64,000 nucleotides of DNA from Paenibacillus tyrphae (GCF_024158745.1 NZ_JAMZAW010000002.1:124001-188000), one strand, 5' to 3'. Numbered from the stretch's first letter, positions 34,929 to 43,577 are shown. Translations and numbers: made by a program. Notes: generated by a model from the letters alone, not told the origin.

Positions 34929-35495
34929 ATGCAGGATGATCTGGCACTTATCGAGCGCGTGCGGCAGGGCGAGCAGGAAGCCTATGCCGGGCTCGTCAAC
35001 AAATACAAGCACCGGATTTATGTCTTTTTGTTTCGGATGCTCGGTGAAGCGCAAGACGCTCAGGATTTAGCCCAGGAAGTGTTTATAAAGGCATACTTCC
35101 AATTGGACACGTTCACAGGGTCCAGTCAATTTTTCACTTGGCTCTATCGCATTGCCTACTGCCGTGCCATCGACGAGCTGCGGCGCCGGAAACCGGTCAA
35201 GAGCGTCCCGATCCACAATCTGGAGTTCGCGGACACCCTGACGCCCGAAAGCATATGTCTGGCCAAGGAGCGGGCGGCTTCCCTGCAAGAGCAGGTCATG
35301 GCCTTGCCGGAGAGCTACCGGACCGTGCTGCTGCTTCGCCATACTCAGGAGCTGAGCTATAAGGAAATTGGCGAGGTGCTGGATCTTCCTCCCGAGACGG
35401 TGCAAGTCCGCCTGTACCGGGCCCGAAAAAAACTGCGCGAAGTCCTTACGGCAAGCGAGCAAGGAGGCGGTCTGCATGAAATGCTTGACATTTGA
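34929..35495 (+). CDS. ECF-type RNA polymerase sigma factor
   Basis: A 188-aa sigma-70 family protein of the extracytoplasmic function type. Region 2 includes YVFLFRMLGEAQDAQDLAQE and FIKAYFQLDTFTGSSQFFTW, and region 4 has LPESYRTVLLLRHTQELSYK followed by EIGEVLDLPPETVQVRLYRA. ATG 34929 is preceded by TTGGAGG. Its 3' end overlaps the anti-sigma gene by 20 bp, the usual sigma/anti-sigma layout, so it is probably held inactive until an envelope signal releases it. Its target promoter sequence was not identified. Confidence 0.9.
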   Translation: MQDDLALIERVRQGEQEAYAGLVNKYKHRIYVFLFRMLGEAQDAQDLAQEVFIKAYFQLDTFTGSSQFFTWLYRIAYCRAIDELRRRKPVKSVPIHNLEFADTLTPESICLAKERAASLQEQVMALPESYRTVLLLRHTQELSYKEIGEVLDLPPETVQVRLYRARKKLREVLTASEQGGGLHEMLDI

Positions 35496-37131
35496 ACAAA
35501 TGATGGCATACCTGGACGGGGAAGTCCCCCTGCAGGAGCGGCAGCAGATGGACTGTCACCTCGCAGCGTGTACCGCTTGCCGAACGGCGCTTGAAAGCTG
35601 CATGAGCGATTTTGCCGTCTTCGACGCCTTAAGTGACGCTCCTCCTTTGCCGGACTCGTTCACGAACGAAATCATGGCAGCAATCTCCAGTAAAGCTGCG
35701 GAGAACAAGACCGAACCGAAATTGAAAACGATCGATCTCATCTTAAATACATGTTGGAGGGGCAGTATGAAGAAAAAAATGGTTGTCACCGCCGCCGGCT
35801 TGGCCATCGCGATATCCATCGGCGCCTACACATCGCCGACGTTCGCATCGTACGTGCAATCGCTGTTGAATCTTCAAGCCGAGACGAAGGATCAGGACAT
35901 CGTGTTCAAAGTGAAGAATGCTTCGATCAGTCCCAACCAGATCGCGCTGGAGTACGAATTTTTGAAAAATGGAATCCGGCTTTCGGACGACGATACGTAC
36001 AAACCGTTCAGCTTTAACATGGGTAATACGTTGCTGGATTTTCATGGGTATGAAAAGAAAGATTCAAGCGAAAACGACGTATATGTCACGGATGAACAAG
36101 GTAACAAGCTTATTGACCGCTCTCGTATTGATGCGACCGGGCAACGAACTTTAAAAGCCGGAGTCCAATCCCTGATAAGGATCAACCTGAATGACGAGAC
36201 GTTCAAGAAACTGCCGGAGAAAATTGTGCTTCATATCGAAATCAACAAAGTAGCAGGCAAGGAAGGAAAATGGCACCTGACCGCCCCGATCAATGTCAAG
36301 GAATTGAAAGAGAAGTCCAGGCTCGTCATAACCGATGATCAGAATTTCACTTTTCCGAACGGAACTATTCTTAATCTGAAAGGCTGGCTATCCGTCAATT
36401 CCATATCGAGTATTTTTGCGAACTTTGTCGATTCAAAACATGGATGGGCGAACGAATATGGGCCGACCGAGTTTGGATTCCAAGTGACAAACAAGCAAGG
36501 CGAGGTCGTGGCTGCTCATGATCGTGCCGGCCTTCAAGATGTGAACTTTGTTGGAGGCAACGGCAATGAAACGGATCCAATGGCAGATACGCTGGGGCTC
36601 CAATTCAAGCGGTTCAAGGATGACGATGATTATACCTTCGAATTAACGTCGTTCCATTCGTACGATAAGCTTGGCTTGGACTTAAACCTGGATCCTCAAG
36701 CAATAGCCAAGAAGCCGCTGGTAAAAGATTTGGGCGGAGGAAAAACATTAAAAATCACCAAAGTCGAGTTAAAGACAGATGACGGCCCGAAGGAAGTTCC
36801 CTCCCGTCAAATCAATAGCATTCCGGATGCACCGGTAATTTCCTATGTTGATGATAAAGGCATCTTTATCGAAGTAGAAGGACGGCTCGACAAAGAGACG
36901 GTCGATCTGACGAGATGGAAGGTCAAAGTGGACAATCAAGAAAAGGAATGGGTCGTCTGGGACCCGACAAGGCTGGAACAAGATGAGAACGGAAATTACA
37001 AGTTCCGCAAAGTCATCATCATCCGGGATGTGGAGAAAATGCCAAAGAACATTACGCTTGAAAGCGCGGCTGTACACAAAAAAGCGGCTGTCGATTGGAA
37101 AGTTCCGCTTGGCAAGCCTATGCCTGAATAA
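35476..37131 (+). CDS. Zinc-finger anti-sigma factor with DUF4179-type extracellular part
   Basis: A 551-aa membrane protein. Residues 1-40 carry a zinc-finger anti-sigma motif (CHLAACTAC, a HxxxCxxC pattern). A single membrane segment is near residues 100-120 (VVTAAGLAIAISIGAYTS), followed by a large extracellular beta-rich domain of DUF4179 type. The N terminus should bind the ECF sigma factor encoded just upstream, and the outside part should sense the signal. ATG 35476 follows AAGGAGG. Inside the gene, GGAGGGGCAGT precedes ATG 35767, so a shorter form lacking the zinc finger could also be made. Confidence 0.8.
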   Translation: MKCLTFEQMMAYLDGEVPLQERQQMDCHLAACTACRTALESCMSDFAVFDALSDAPPLPDSFTNEIMAAISSKAAENKTEPKLKTIDLILNTCWRGSMKKKMVVTAAGLAIAISIGAYTSPTFASYVQSLLNLQAETKDQDIVFKVKNASISPNQIALEYEFLKNGIRLSDDDTYKPFSFNMGNTLLDFHGYEKKDSSENDVYVTDEQGNKLIDRSRIDATGQRTLKAGVQSLIRINLNDETFKKLPEKIVLHIEINKVAGKEGKWHLTAPINVKELKEKSRLVITDDQNFTFPNGTILNLKGWLSVNSISSIFANFVDSKHGWANEYGPTEFGFQVTNKQGEVVAAHDRAGLQDVNFVGGNGNETDPMADTLGLQFKRFKDDDDYTFELTSFHSYDKLGLDLNLDPQAIAKKPLVKDLGGGKTLKITKVELKTDDGPKEVPSRQINSIPDAPVISYVDDKGIFIEVEGRLDKETVDLTRWKVKVDNQEKEWVVWDPTRLEQDENGNYKFRKVIIIRDVEKMPKNITLESAAVHKKAAVDWKVPLGKPMPE

Positions 37132-37147
37132 CAACCAAACACGCTTT

Positions 37148-37198
37148 AAAAGCGACGAACCTCAAGCTCATACGCTGGACTTGAGGTTCGCTTTTTTA
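37148..37198. terminator. Bidirectional terminator
   Basis: AAAAGCGACGAACCTCAAG pairs with CTTGAGGTTCGCTTTTTT. It lies between the convergent anti-sigma and GNAT genes. Confidence 0.88.
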
Positions 37199-37762
37199 TT
37201 CCGCGGGAACGACCCGCTTCACCATATGATCGTACAAATGACCGCTGACCTCCAACTGACCGTCCGCTTCGTAGCCCTTGGCCTCGTACAACCTTCTCGC
37301 CTTGTCGTTGCTTTCTTCGACGATCAGCGATACCTTGTCGTATCCCCGCCTTGCGGCTTCCGCTTCGAACGCCTCCATCAAAGCCTTGGCAATGCCCTGT
37401 CCTTGATAGGCCGGATCGACGGCAAGCGAATCCAAGTAAAACTCGTCGTCCCGCGCTTCTTTCGTAAGCTTGACGTCGGGTTGACCGATCCCGGCCAACC
37501 GCTCGGCGAGCGGCCGGTCCAATTCGGCCGTACGGCTGCCGTGGTAGAACAGTATAAAGCCGGCCGGACGCCCATCCCGCTCCGCAACGAGCGTATTCTC
37601 GTAGCTGAGCCGGTTGCCCCGGCGCTCGTAAAATTCGCGCAAAATATGCTGCGCCTGTTCCGGGTCGGTGGTGCCCGTCAAAGTAAACGCAATATCGCCG
37701 ATGGCGGAATAAATGAGCGGTATGACGCTAGTTGCGTCTCCCGGTTGCGCTTGTCGTATCAT
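37196..37762 (-). CDS. GNAT-family N-acetyltransferase
   Basis: A 188-aa acetyltransferase. The acetyl-CoA-binding motif A is seen in DSLAVDPAYQGQGIAKALM (Q/RxxGxG/A type), followed by AARRGYDKVSLIVEESNDKA and the C-terminal YEAKGYEADGQLEVSGHLYD. ATG 37762 was chosen for the GGAGG directly upstream. It follows the SgrR-like gene by 37 bp in the same direction and may be co-transcribed. The acceptor (protein N terminus or small molecule) cannot be inferred. Confidence 0.85.
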   Translation of the reverse strand: MIRQAQPGDATSVIPLIYSAIGDIAFTLTGTTDPEQAQHILREFYERRGNRLSYENTLVAERDGRPAGFILFYHGSRTAELDRPLAERLAGIGQPDVKLTKEARDDEFYLDSLAVDPAYQGQGIAKALMEAFEAEAARRGYDKVSLIVEESNDKARRLYEAKGYEADGQLEVSGHLYDHMVKRVVPAE

Positions 37763-37799
37763 AAGAATCCTCCTCAGGCTTAGGCTGCGTAAGTCAGTC

Positions 37800-39599
37800 T
37801 TACACGGACTGCAGCCAAACATTTTTGAAATCGATCCAGCCGAGCGAATTAATCGTTACCCCGCGCAAGGACGGGTCGTGCACCGTCTGGAGCCCTTTGA
37901 ACAAGAGGAACAACGCCACATGCTCGTGGTTCAGAAGCGCCTCCAGCTCCTGCATCCGGTGCTTGCGGTATTCGGGCGAAGGAGAGGCCAGCAGATCGGA
38001 CGCAATTTTATCTACGCGCGCGCTCAATTCTTCGTCCATAACGAGGCGGATGTAGCTGTCTTCGCGCAAATACAGCTCCAGCAGCGACACTTCCCCTTCG
38101 TCGATCACGAATTGGTGCAGCAGCGCCTCCGCGTTCAAATTACGGTCCCGGACCTGTCGGGCCAGCTCGGAGATCTCATAGCAGACGACCTCCGCCTTGA
38201 TCCCGAACTCCCGGCAGCGGTCCCGCAGCCAGTGCGCATCCGCCAGATGCTTCCAAATGGCCGCGATCCGAAACGGCTCTCCCGTATACCCCATCTCGTC
38301 CAAAAGCTTCCGGGCGACGGACGGATCAAACGCATGATCCTCCTGCCCCAAATAATTGTGAGGCTGCATTCCGGTTGCGGGAAAGCGGCGGTTTTCGCCC
38401 AACTGCTCCACCATGCTCTTCCGGTCCACCAGATGATGCAGCGCTTTGCGAAAGCGAACGTCCTGCTGCGGTCCGCCCCGCTGCATATTGTAGGACAACA
38501 TCGAACAGCCGTTGTTCAGCAGCTCGATGCGCTCCCAATGATGCCGCACCGGATAGGTGACGCCGTCATGATTGCACAGCATTTTTTCGGAATCGGTAAC
38601 TTGAAAGCTGTGCAATTCTTCCGGAGGCAGAAACACCACCTCGACCCGGTCCAAATGCGCCCGGCCTTCGAAATAAGAGGGGTTTGCCGTCAGCACGCAT
38701 CGATTCTCGTTCCACAGCTCCAAGCGGAACGGACCGCTGCCGACCGGCGCAAGCGCGAACGCCTCCTCCCTGCCGTCCACCAGCTCTTCGGGCAATATGC
38801 TGGTAGCAGGGAAGCACAAATAGCGCAGCAGCAAATGATTCGGCGAGCGCAGCCGGGTTTCGACGACCCGCTCGTCCAGCACGCGCACTTCCTCGAAGCC
38901 TTGAACCAGCCAGCGCTGCGTCAATGGGTCCGTCTCGCGCATGAGCCGCCGCAGCGAAAAGGCGACGTCGTGAGCCGTTAATTCCCGACCATGGTGGAAC
39001 ATAATGCCTCGCCGCAAGTAAAACTTCCATGTGAGGTGGTCCGGACTGCATTCCCAGTAGTGGGCAACCTGCGGCTCCACCGTCTGCCGATGCTCGTTAT
39101 AGGTGACCAGCGTATTATACAGCTGCTTCATCAAATGCACCTCGAACGCATAGATCATCCGCCCGGGATCAAGGGTCAGAATGGACCGGAACACCGGGAA
39201 ACGCAGCGTTTCAACCGGCTTGCTGTCCGCTGTTTCCTTCTTGTAGCCGAAATAATCGGACAGCCACGCCATGAACCGTTCCTTCGTATCCGTTCCTTGG
39301 CCAAACCGATCCAGCCACTCCAGCGCGTCATTCAGCCGGCCTTCCTGCATCGCCTGCTTGGATAGCTCCAGCAGCAGCTCCTGCAGATTCATAAGAAACC
39401 GGACCCGGGATACGTGCCCGCGGCCACGGCCCGGGCTCCACTCGATCCAGCCGGCGCTTTCCAGCTTCTTGAGAATTATTTTCACATTCCGCTCCGTACA
39501 AAACCACAGCCCCGTAAGGTCGGCCACCGACACTTCCGGCCACGCTTCCCCGGGCAGATAAAAGTTGCGGTGCAGCTCAAAGTATTGGATTTCCAGCAT
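37800..39599 (-). CDS. SgrR-type regulator with solute-binding domain
   Basis: A 599-aa fusion. The N-terminal winged-helix SgrR-type DNA-binding domain (about residues 1-110; ADLTGLWFCTERNVKIILKK) is joined to a family 5 (oligopeptide-type) solute-binding domain (about 130-599; YWECSPDHLTWKFYLRRGI; ELTAHDVAFSLRRLM; NHLLLRYLCFPATSILPEEL). Such proteins sense a ligand in the cytoplasm with a binding-protein fold; E. coli SgrR responds to sugar-phosphate stress. There is no signal peptide. In Firmicutes these often control neighbouring transporters, but here only a GNAT gene is adjacent. Confidence 0.85.
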   Translation of the reverse strand: MLEIQYFELHRNFYLPGEAWPEVSVADLTGLWFCTERNVKIILKKLESAGWIEWSPGRGRGHVSRVRFLMNLQELLLELSKQAMQEGRLNDALEWLDRFGQGTDTKERFMAWLSDYFGYKKETADSKPVETLRFPVFRSILTLDPGRMIYAFEVHLMKQLYNTLVTYNEHRQTVEPQVAHYWECSPDHLTWKFYLRRGIMFHHGRELTAHDVAFSLRRLMRETDPLTQRWLVQGFEEVRVLDERVVETRLRSPNHLLLRYLCFPATSILPEELVDGREEAFALAPVGSGPFRLELWNENRCVLTANPSYFEGRAHLDRVEVVFLPPEELHSFQVTDSEKMLCNHDGVTYPVRHHWERIELLNNGCSMLSYNMQRGGPQQDVRFRKALHHLVDRKSMVEQLGENRRFPATGMQPHNYLGQEDHAFDPSVARKLLDEMGYTGEPFRIAAIWKHLADAHWLRDRCREFGIKAEVVCYEISELARQVRDRNLNAEALLHQFVIDEGEVSLLELYLREDSYIRLVMDEELSARVDKIASDLLASPSPEYRKHRMQELEALLNHEHVALFLLFKGLQTVHDPSLRGVTINSLGWIDFKNVWLQSV

Positions 39600-39690
39600 G
39601 ATCGTTTCAGCCGCTTTCGTTAGGGTTAAGCTTATTGTACTTCTTTTTGGGCTCGGGGTGAACCGGAGGATGCATTTCGGATGCGGGGGG

Positions 39691-40269
39691 CTAGTCGAGC
39701 TGGGCTTTGGCCCGGTGAAACTGCTGGAAATCGCTTGTCAATCGGTACAGCTTGGCTTCCATTCTTTTCACGAATTTCGGATTGGTGCTTTCCAATATTT
39801 CGTCGATATGCCAATCCAGCTTGCCTTTTAACTCGACAAGCCAGGAAGCGGGACGATCCCGACGGAGCCGCCGCAAATCGTCCGCGAAAGCTTCGGATAA
39901 AAAACGGAGCTTCGGCGGCTCCAGCCAGCCGCGGACGGCAAAGTGGCGCGGGGTCGTATCGTACCGGAACTGCTGCCCCGGCACTTGCTCCCAGAAGTTT
40001 TCCCATTCCCGGAGCAAGCCGGCTTCGTAATAGATATATTTCAAAAAACCGCACAGCCAGGCCGTACAGCTCGTATTGCGCTGTCCACAGCCGACACCGT
40101 CGCTCAGAAACGGGCAGCTTAAGCAGCAGGAGCCGCCGCTCGGAATACAAACTTTACAGATGAGGTCCGCTCCCACGCCTTCGAGGTAAGCCAAGCCCGC
40201 TTCGATCACTTCTTGTTTGGTCGTCGGGCGCGCAAGCTCTTTTTGTTCCCAAGTCCAAAAGCCGGACAT
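39691..40269 (-). CDS. Cys-rich protein of unknown function
   Basis: A 192-aa soluble protein starting MSGFWTWEQKEL. A dense cysteine cluster lies at about residues 38-75: ICKVCIPSGGSCCLSCPF, then GCGQRNTSC and WLC. At least eight Cys occur within about 35 residues in CxxC-like spacing, suggesting bound zinc or an Fe-S cluster. The remaining part is helical and charged, ending HRAKAQLD. ATG 40269 was chosen because AGAGGCG lies 7-8 nt before it. No family is recognised with confidence. Neighbours give no functional hint. Confidence 0.6.
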   Translation of the reverse strand: MSGFWTWEQKELARPTTKQEVIEAGLAYLEGVGADLICKVCIPSGGSCCLSCPFLSDGVGCGQRNTSCTAWLCGFLKYIYYEAGLLREWENFWEQVPGQQFRYDTTPRHFAVRGWLEPPKLRFLSEAFADDLRRLRRDRPASWLVELKGKLDWHIDEILESTNPKFVKRMEAKLYRLTSDFQQFHRAKAQLD

Positions 40270-40350
40270 ACGCAATCGCCTCTTTCCAACGAATAACCGC
40301 TCAAATCCGTTAAATCTTTGATTATTTGAATATAACAATATTATACGTTC

Positions 40351-40371
40351 ACGGTTTGTTTTACAACCGGC
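40351..40371. repeat. 21-bp direct repeat, left of repeat copy 2
   Basis: Identical over 21 bases to 40589-40609. Each copy is itself palindromic (CGGTTTGT/ACAACCG). The two copies bracket the 200-bp element. Confidence 0.85.
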
Positions 40372-40377
40372 AGAGCA

Positions 40378-40583
40378 TTGAGAAAGTGGTCAACTGAAGT
40401 AATAGAGGTGTACGAGGGGTGGGGTATCTACTTCCGGTCGCTCTTGTCTGCAGGAAATTTCCATTAGAATCCGCTTAACAGCGGGTATTTCCCGCAGACA
40501 AAGGCGAACGCTATCGCTCCTCCAGTAGATACCCCCCCACCTCCGTATGTTTTCTATTTTTTATAATGACCACTTTCTCAACA
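40378..40583. repeat. 200-bp palindromic repeat element, copy 2
   Basis: Same element as 19683-19886. The terminal inverted repeat TTGAGAAAGTGGTCA pairs with TGACCACTTTCTCAA, longer and better matched than in copy 1. The inner parts again fold as one long hairpin (GGGGTATCTACT with AGTAGATACCCC; GTCTGC-GGAAAT with ATTTCCCGCAGAC). No protein frame. It lies directly upstream of the arsR promoter. Confidence 0.82.
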
Positions 40584-40588
40584 GCCTA

Positions 40589-40609
40589 ACGGTTTGTTTT
40601 ACAACCGGC
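40589..40609. repeat. 21-bp direct repeat, right of repeat copy 2
   Basis: Exact copy of 40351-40371. It includes TTTACAA, which could serve as -35 region for the arsR promoter with TATGAT at 40623-40628, so the duplication seems to have kept the promoter intact. Confidence 0.8.
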
Positions 40610-40671
40610 TTCTTTTCTGTGGTATGATATTCATATATTCAGACGTTCAACGTTTTAAGGGGCTTAGATCC

Positions 40672-40998
40672 ATGAATCGTGAAATCCAGCAGTTTAAAGC
40701 GGAGTTTTTCAAGGCGTTGGCGCATCCTATGCGCATCCGGATTCTTGAGGTACTGTGCGAAGGGGACAAAAACGTCAACGAGCTGCAGGCTATTCTGGGA
40801 AGCGAAGGCTCCGCCGTGTCGCAGCAGTTGGCCGTGCTCCGCAGCAAAAATGTGGTCAGCGGGACCAAAGAGGGAACCTCCGTTATTTATTCTTTACGCG
40901 ATCCTCTGATTAAAGACCTCCTCGGGGTAGCCAGACAAATCTTCGATAATCATTTGGTGGACGCCATCTCGCTGCTTGAAAACATACGCAACGAATAA
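40672..40998 (+). CDS. ArsR-family transcriptional regulator
   Basis: A 108-aa winged-helix repressor: FKALAHPMRIRILEVLCEGD, then ELQAILGSEGSAVSQQLAVL as recognition helix region, and SGTKEGTSVIYSLRD as wing. It has a single Cys and no full metal-binding set, so it is probably not a classical arsenic or zinc sensor. ATG 40672 follows AAGGGG. CATATATTCA at 40632-40641 in its leader is also found as a half site of the palindrome in front of sulP (43536-43561), which suggests that it controls that transporter. Confidence 0.85.
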   Translation: MNREIQQFKAEFFKALAHPMRIRILEVLCEGDKNVNELQAILGSEGSAVSQQLAVLRSKNVVSGTKEGTSVIYSLRDPLIKDLLGVARQIFDNHLVDAISLLENIRNE

Positions 40999-41025
40999 TT
41001 ATGCCGACGAGCGATTGCAAATGTC

Positions 41026-41066
41026 AAAAAACCGGTATCCTTGTGCTTGCAAGGAGCCGGTTTTTT
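41026..41066. terminator. Bidirectional terminator
   Basis: AAAAAACCGGTATCCTTG pairs with CAAGGAGCCGGTTTTTT. It separates the convergent arsR and ADP-ribosylglycohydrolase genes. Confidence 0.88.
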
Positions 41067-41071
41067 GGTCG

Positions 41072-42457
41072 TTATCCGTTGATGCGGCGATAAACCTCGT
41101 AGCTGCGCCGGGCGCATTCCGAAATCGCGATCGGGTGAAAGCCGTTTATTTCCGAATACAGCGTATCGTTCAGCTTCGCGGTCCAACGCTCCGGGAGCCG
41201 CTTTGCCCCGTCTATCGCGCCCATGATCGAACCGACGGTTGCGCCGTTGCAATCGGTGTCCCAGCCGCCGAGCACCGCCGTCGTGACCGCGGTCTCGAAA
41301 TCGCCGCGGGCGAAGACGAGCGCTGCCGCGCATAAGGCGGCGTTGTTATTCGTATGCACTGGATGGTAATACTTGAACGCCTCCCAGATCCGGTCGACTA
41401 GTTCAATCTGGTCTTTCGCTTCCCGGGCGATCACCACCGCTTGACGAATATCACTAGCCAGACGGCAGCGCTGCGGAATTTCGCTCAAGCCGATCTCCAC
41501 GATCCGTTCCGGATCGGTTTCCACGAACGCCGCGGCGATCATGGCCCCTACGAACATGGCGCCGTAGATGCCGTTCTTCACGTGGGAGAACGACGCGTCC
41601 CGCCAAGCGAATTCGGCGGCCAGCTCGGGATGCCCCGCCGCGCCGTAGGCTAATCCGTCCACGCGGATTTGTGCGCCGATCCATTCGCGGTATGGGTTCA
41701 AGTGCGTCCGCACCCACTCCTTTTGCGCATCGGAATCCGCTTCCCGCTGCCACCCCATCTGGCTGTTCAGCACCGTAAAGTTGACGTAGGACCGCGCCTC
41801 GGCGGTGAACACCTTATGAAACGGCAAATGCTTAAGCCACAGGCTGCCGACGTCCCACGAGTCCCAATCCGCTCCCTTCTCCTCCAGCAGCAGCAGCCCG
41901 AGCACCGTATATCGGATATCGTCGTCGGTTTCCATATACCGGATACGCTCCAGCTCGCTTTCCTTTCCGTAGGGAGCGAGTGACAGACCGTATTGCTCTT
42001 GTGCCCGCGACTGTCCCGGCGTGTAATCGCGAATCGGCCAGGCATCCGCTCCTTCGAACCACAGCTTCACGTTGGCCCAGCCTGGATGGGTATCCGTGCC
42101 GTACATAAACGGCCCGATCTCCAGCGGCTTGCCGAGCGCGCAGCCGACGCTTCGTCCGAGCCACGCGCCATAAAACTTGTCCTTCCACTGCTCCTCCGTC
42201 CAATCCGCTTGCAGCTTGCGCGGCCCTTCCGGACGCGCCGCCCGGATCTCGTCCAGCCCGTTCGGCTCCGTATACGGAAAATCCGCCGCGATCGGCAATG
42301 CGGACAATTCCTCGTAAACGGCCGTCAGCCTGGCGGCATCTTCCCCGGCCTCCTCCAGCTTCGCCTGAAACCCCTCAACGTCGCAGCCTTCTTCCTTCCG
42401 CTGCTTGATTTCTTCACGCAGCAAGCCTTGCAGCGCTTGCCAGCCCCAACCTGCCAT
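41072..42457 (-). CDS. ADP-ribosylglycohydrolase-family protein
   Basis: A 461-aa protein of the DraG/ARH family, which removes ADP-ribose groups or related modifications. The magnesium-binding pattern is seen in GAWLGRSVGCALGKPLE, METDDDIRYTVLGLLLLEEK and, near the C terminus, GGWDTDCNGATVGSIMGAID. The N-terminal 100 residues are extra relative to the core domain. ATG 42457 follows GGGGAGAG. It follows an AraC regulator by 41 bp and may be co-transcribed, which would fit a catabolic nucleoside- or sugar-related role. The substrate is unknown. Confidence 0.85.
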   Translation of the reverse strand: MAGWGWQALQGLLREEIKQRKEEGCDVEGFQAKLEEAGEDAARLTAVYEELSALPIAADFPYTEPNGLDEIRAARPEGPRKLQADWTEEQWKDKFYGAWLGRSVGCALGKPLEIGPFMYGTDTHPGWANVKLWFEGADAWPIRDYTPGQSRAQEQYGLSLAPYGKESELERIRYMETDDDIRYTVLGLLLLEEKGADWDSWDVGSLWLKHLPFHKVFTAEARSYVNFTVLNSQMGWQREADSDAQKEWVRTHLNPYREWIGAQIRVDGLAYGAAGHPELAAEFAWRDASFSHVKNGIYGAMFVGAMIAAAFVETDPERIVEIGLSEIPQRCRLASDIRQAVVIAREAKDQIELVDRIWEAFKYYHPVHTNNNAALCAAALVFARGDFETAVTTAVLGGWDTDCNGATVGSIMGAIDGAKRLPERWTAKLNDTLYSEINGFHPIAISECARRSYEVYRRING

Positions 42458-42498
42458 TTGCTCTCCCCATTTCCGTATCGAATGTACACCTGCCTGAC

Positions 42499-43410
42499 CT
42501 AAGGTGTACTTTCATTGTAATCGGCGGGAGAGCTCGTCGTCGTCTTATTTTCATCCAAGTCATTCTCAAAAACGGCTAATTTTCTCGATAACTCGCGATA
42601 TTCCAGCGGAGCGGCGCCGACGATTTGCCGGAACGCGCGGTAAAACGGCGCATGACTTTGGAAGCCGCTTGCAAACATCACGTCCGCCATCGGCAGCTCG
42701 GTGCTTGCCAGCAGCCGCTTGGCCTCGTTTACGCGCAGCCGGAGCAAGTACTGCTTATACCCGACACCTAGCTTTTCCTGAAAAAGATGCCGCGCCCGGG
42801 ACGGGCTTAAGCCAAGCCGGGCAGCCGCGTCTTCCAGCGTCAGCGCTTCTCGAAAACGCTCGTCGATATAATCGAGCGCCGGCTTGATGCGGTAGTAGGA
42901 CGACAGGGTCCGGTTCCACTCCTCAGGCGACGTTTGTTCGCTGTAATGCCTCAGCAGCAGCGCGCAAATCTGCAAAATTTTCCCCCGCATCATGCCATGA
43001 CAACCCGGACGCTTGTGCCGCTGCTCGTCTGCGAGCTCATGGAACAGCCTTCCGATTCGGCGGGCCGTGTCCAGCTCCCCCGGAATACGGTTCTGAAACT
43101 TCGTCGGCAAATAAACGAACGGCAGCAGCAGCTCCATATCCGCCTGCTCAATTACCATCGGGTCAAAATATAAAAACAGATAATGGCTCGGATTGTCCGC
43201 ATCCGACGCGGCGGCATGCCGCTCCAGGTGATTGACGACGAAGACGTCGCCCGGCTGCGCCGCATAAGCCTTTTGTCCGAAATAAAAGGTGCCGCTGCCC
43301 GATAAACAATAACCGATCTCCAAATGATCGTGGGTATGAAACGGATCGATATGCACGCGCGGGGACCATTCGAACAGATGGATTGCCGGCTCTTTTCGCA
43401 TACTTTTCAC
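42499..43410 (-). CDS. AraC-family transcriptional regulator
   Basis: About 303 aa. The N-terminal cupin sensor (HTHDHLEIGYCLSGSGTFYF; AAQPGDVFVVNHLERH) is followed by two C-terminal helix-turn-helix units (ALTLEDAAARLGLSPSRARH; STELPMADVMFASGFQSHAP with FYRAFRQIVGAAPLEYR). The start is GTG 43410, 4 nt after AAGGAG; ATG 43401 is an alternative with longer spacing. It is upstream of the ADP-ribosylglycohydrolase gene in the same direction and probably regulates it. It is divergent from sulP. Confidence 0.87.
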   Translation of the reverse strand: MKSMRKEPAIHLFEWSPRVHIDPFHTHDHLEIGYCLSGSGTFYFGQKAYAAQPGDVFVVNHLERHAAASDADNPSHYLFLYFDPMVIEQADMELLLPFVYLPTKFQNRIPGELDTARRIGRLFHELADEQRHKRPGCHGMMRGKILQICALLLRHYSEQTSPEEWNRTLSSYYRIKPALDYIDERFREALTLEDAAARLGLSPSRARHLFQEKLGVGYKQYLLRLRVNEAKRLLASTELPMADVMFASGFQSHAPFYRAFRQIVGAAPLEYRELSRKLAVFENDLDENKTTTSSPADYNESTP

Positions 43411-43503
43411 ATCGCTCCTTGCCTGCGGGTTATCGTGCCCTGTAGGGGTATCGTTCCCTTCATTATACCTGAGATTATGCAAAAATCGGCACTTGTCCGA
43501 CCA

Positions 43504-43532
43504 TTGACAAGAACGATTCCCGGGTGTATATT
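43504..43532 (+). promoter_or_regulatory. Sigma-A promoter of sulP
   Basis: TTGACA (43504-43509), 17-bp spacer, TATATT (43527-43532). Confidence 0.75.
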
Positions 43533-43535
43533 CCC

Positions 43536-43561
43536 CATATATTCAAATAATCAAATATATG
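43536..43561. promoter_or_regulatory. Candidate ArsR operator at the sulP transcription start
   Basis: CATATATT-N10-AATATATG is a perfect 8-bp inverted repeat placed directly after the -10 element, where a repressor would block transcription. The half site CATATATTCA also occurs in the leader of the arsR gene. Confidence 0.6.
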
Positions 43562-43577
43562 AAAAGAAGGTCTAGTC

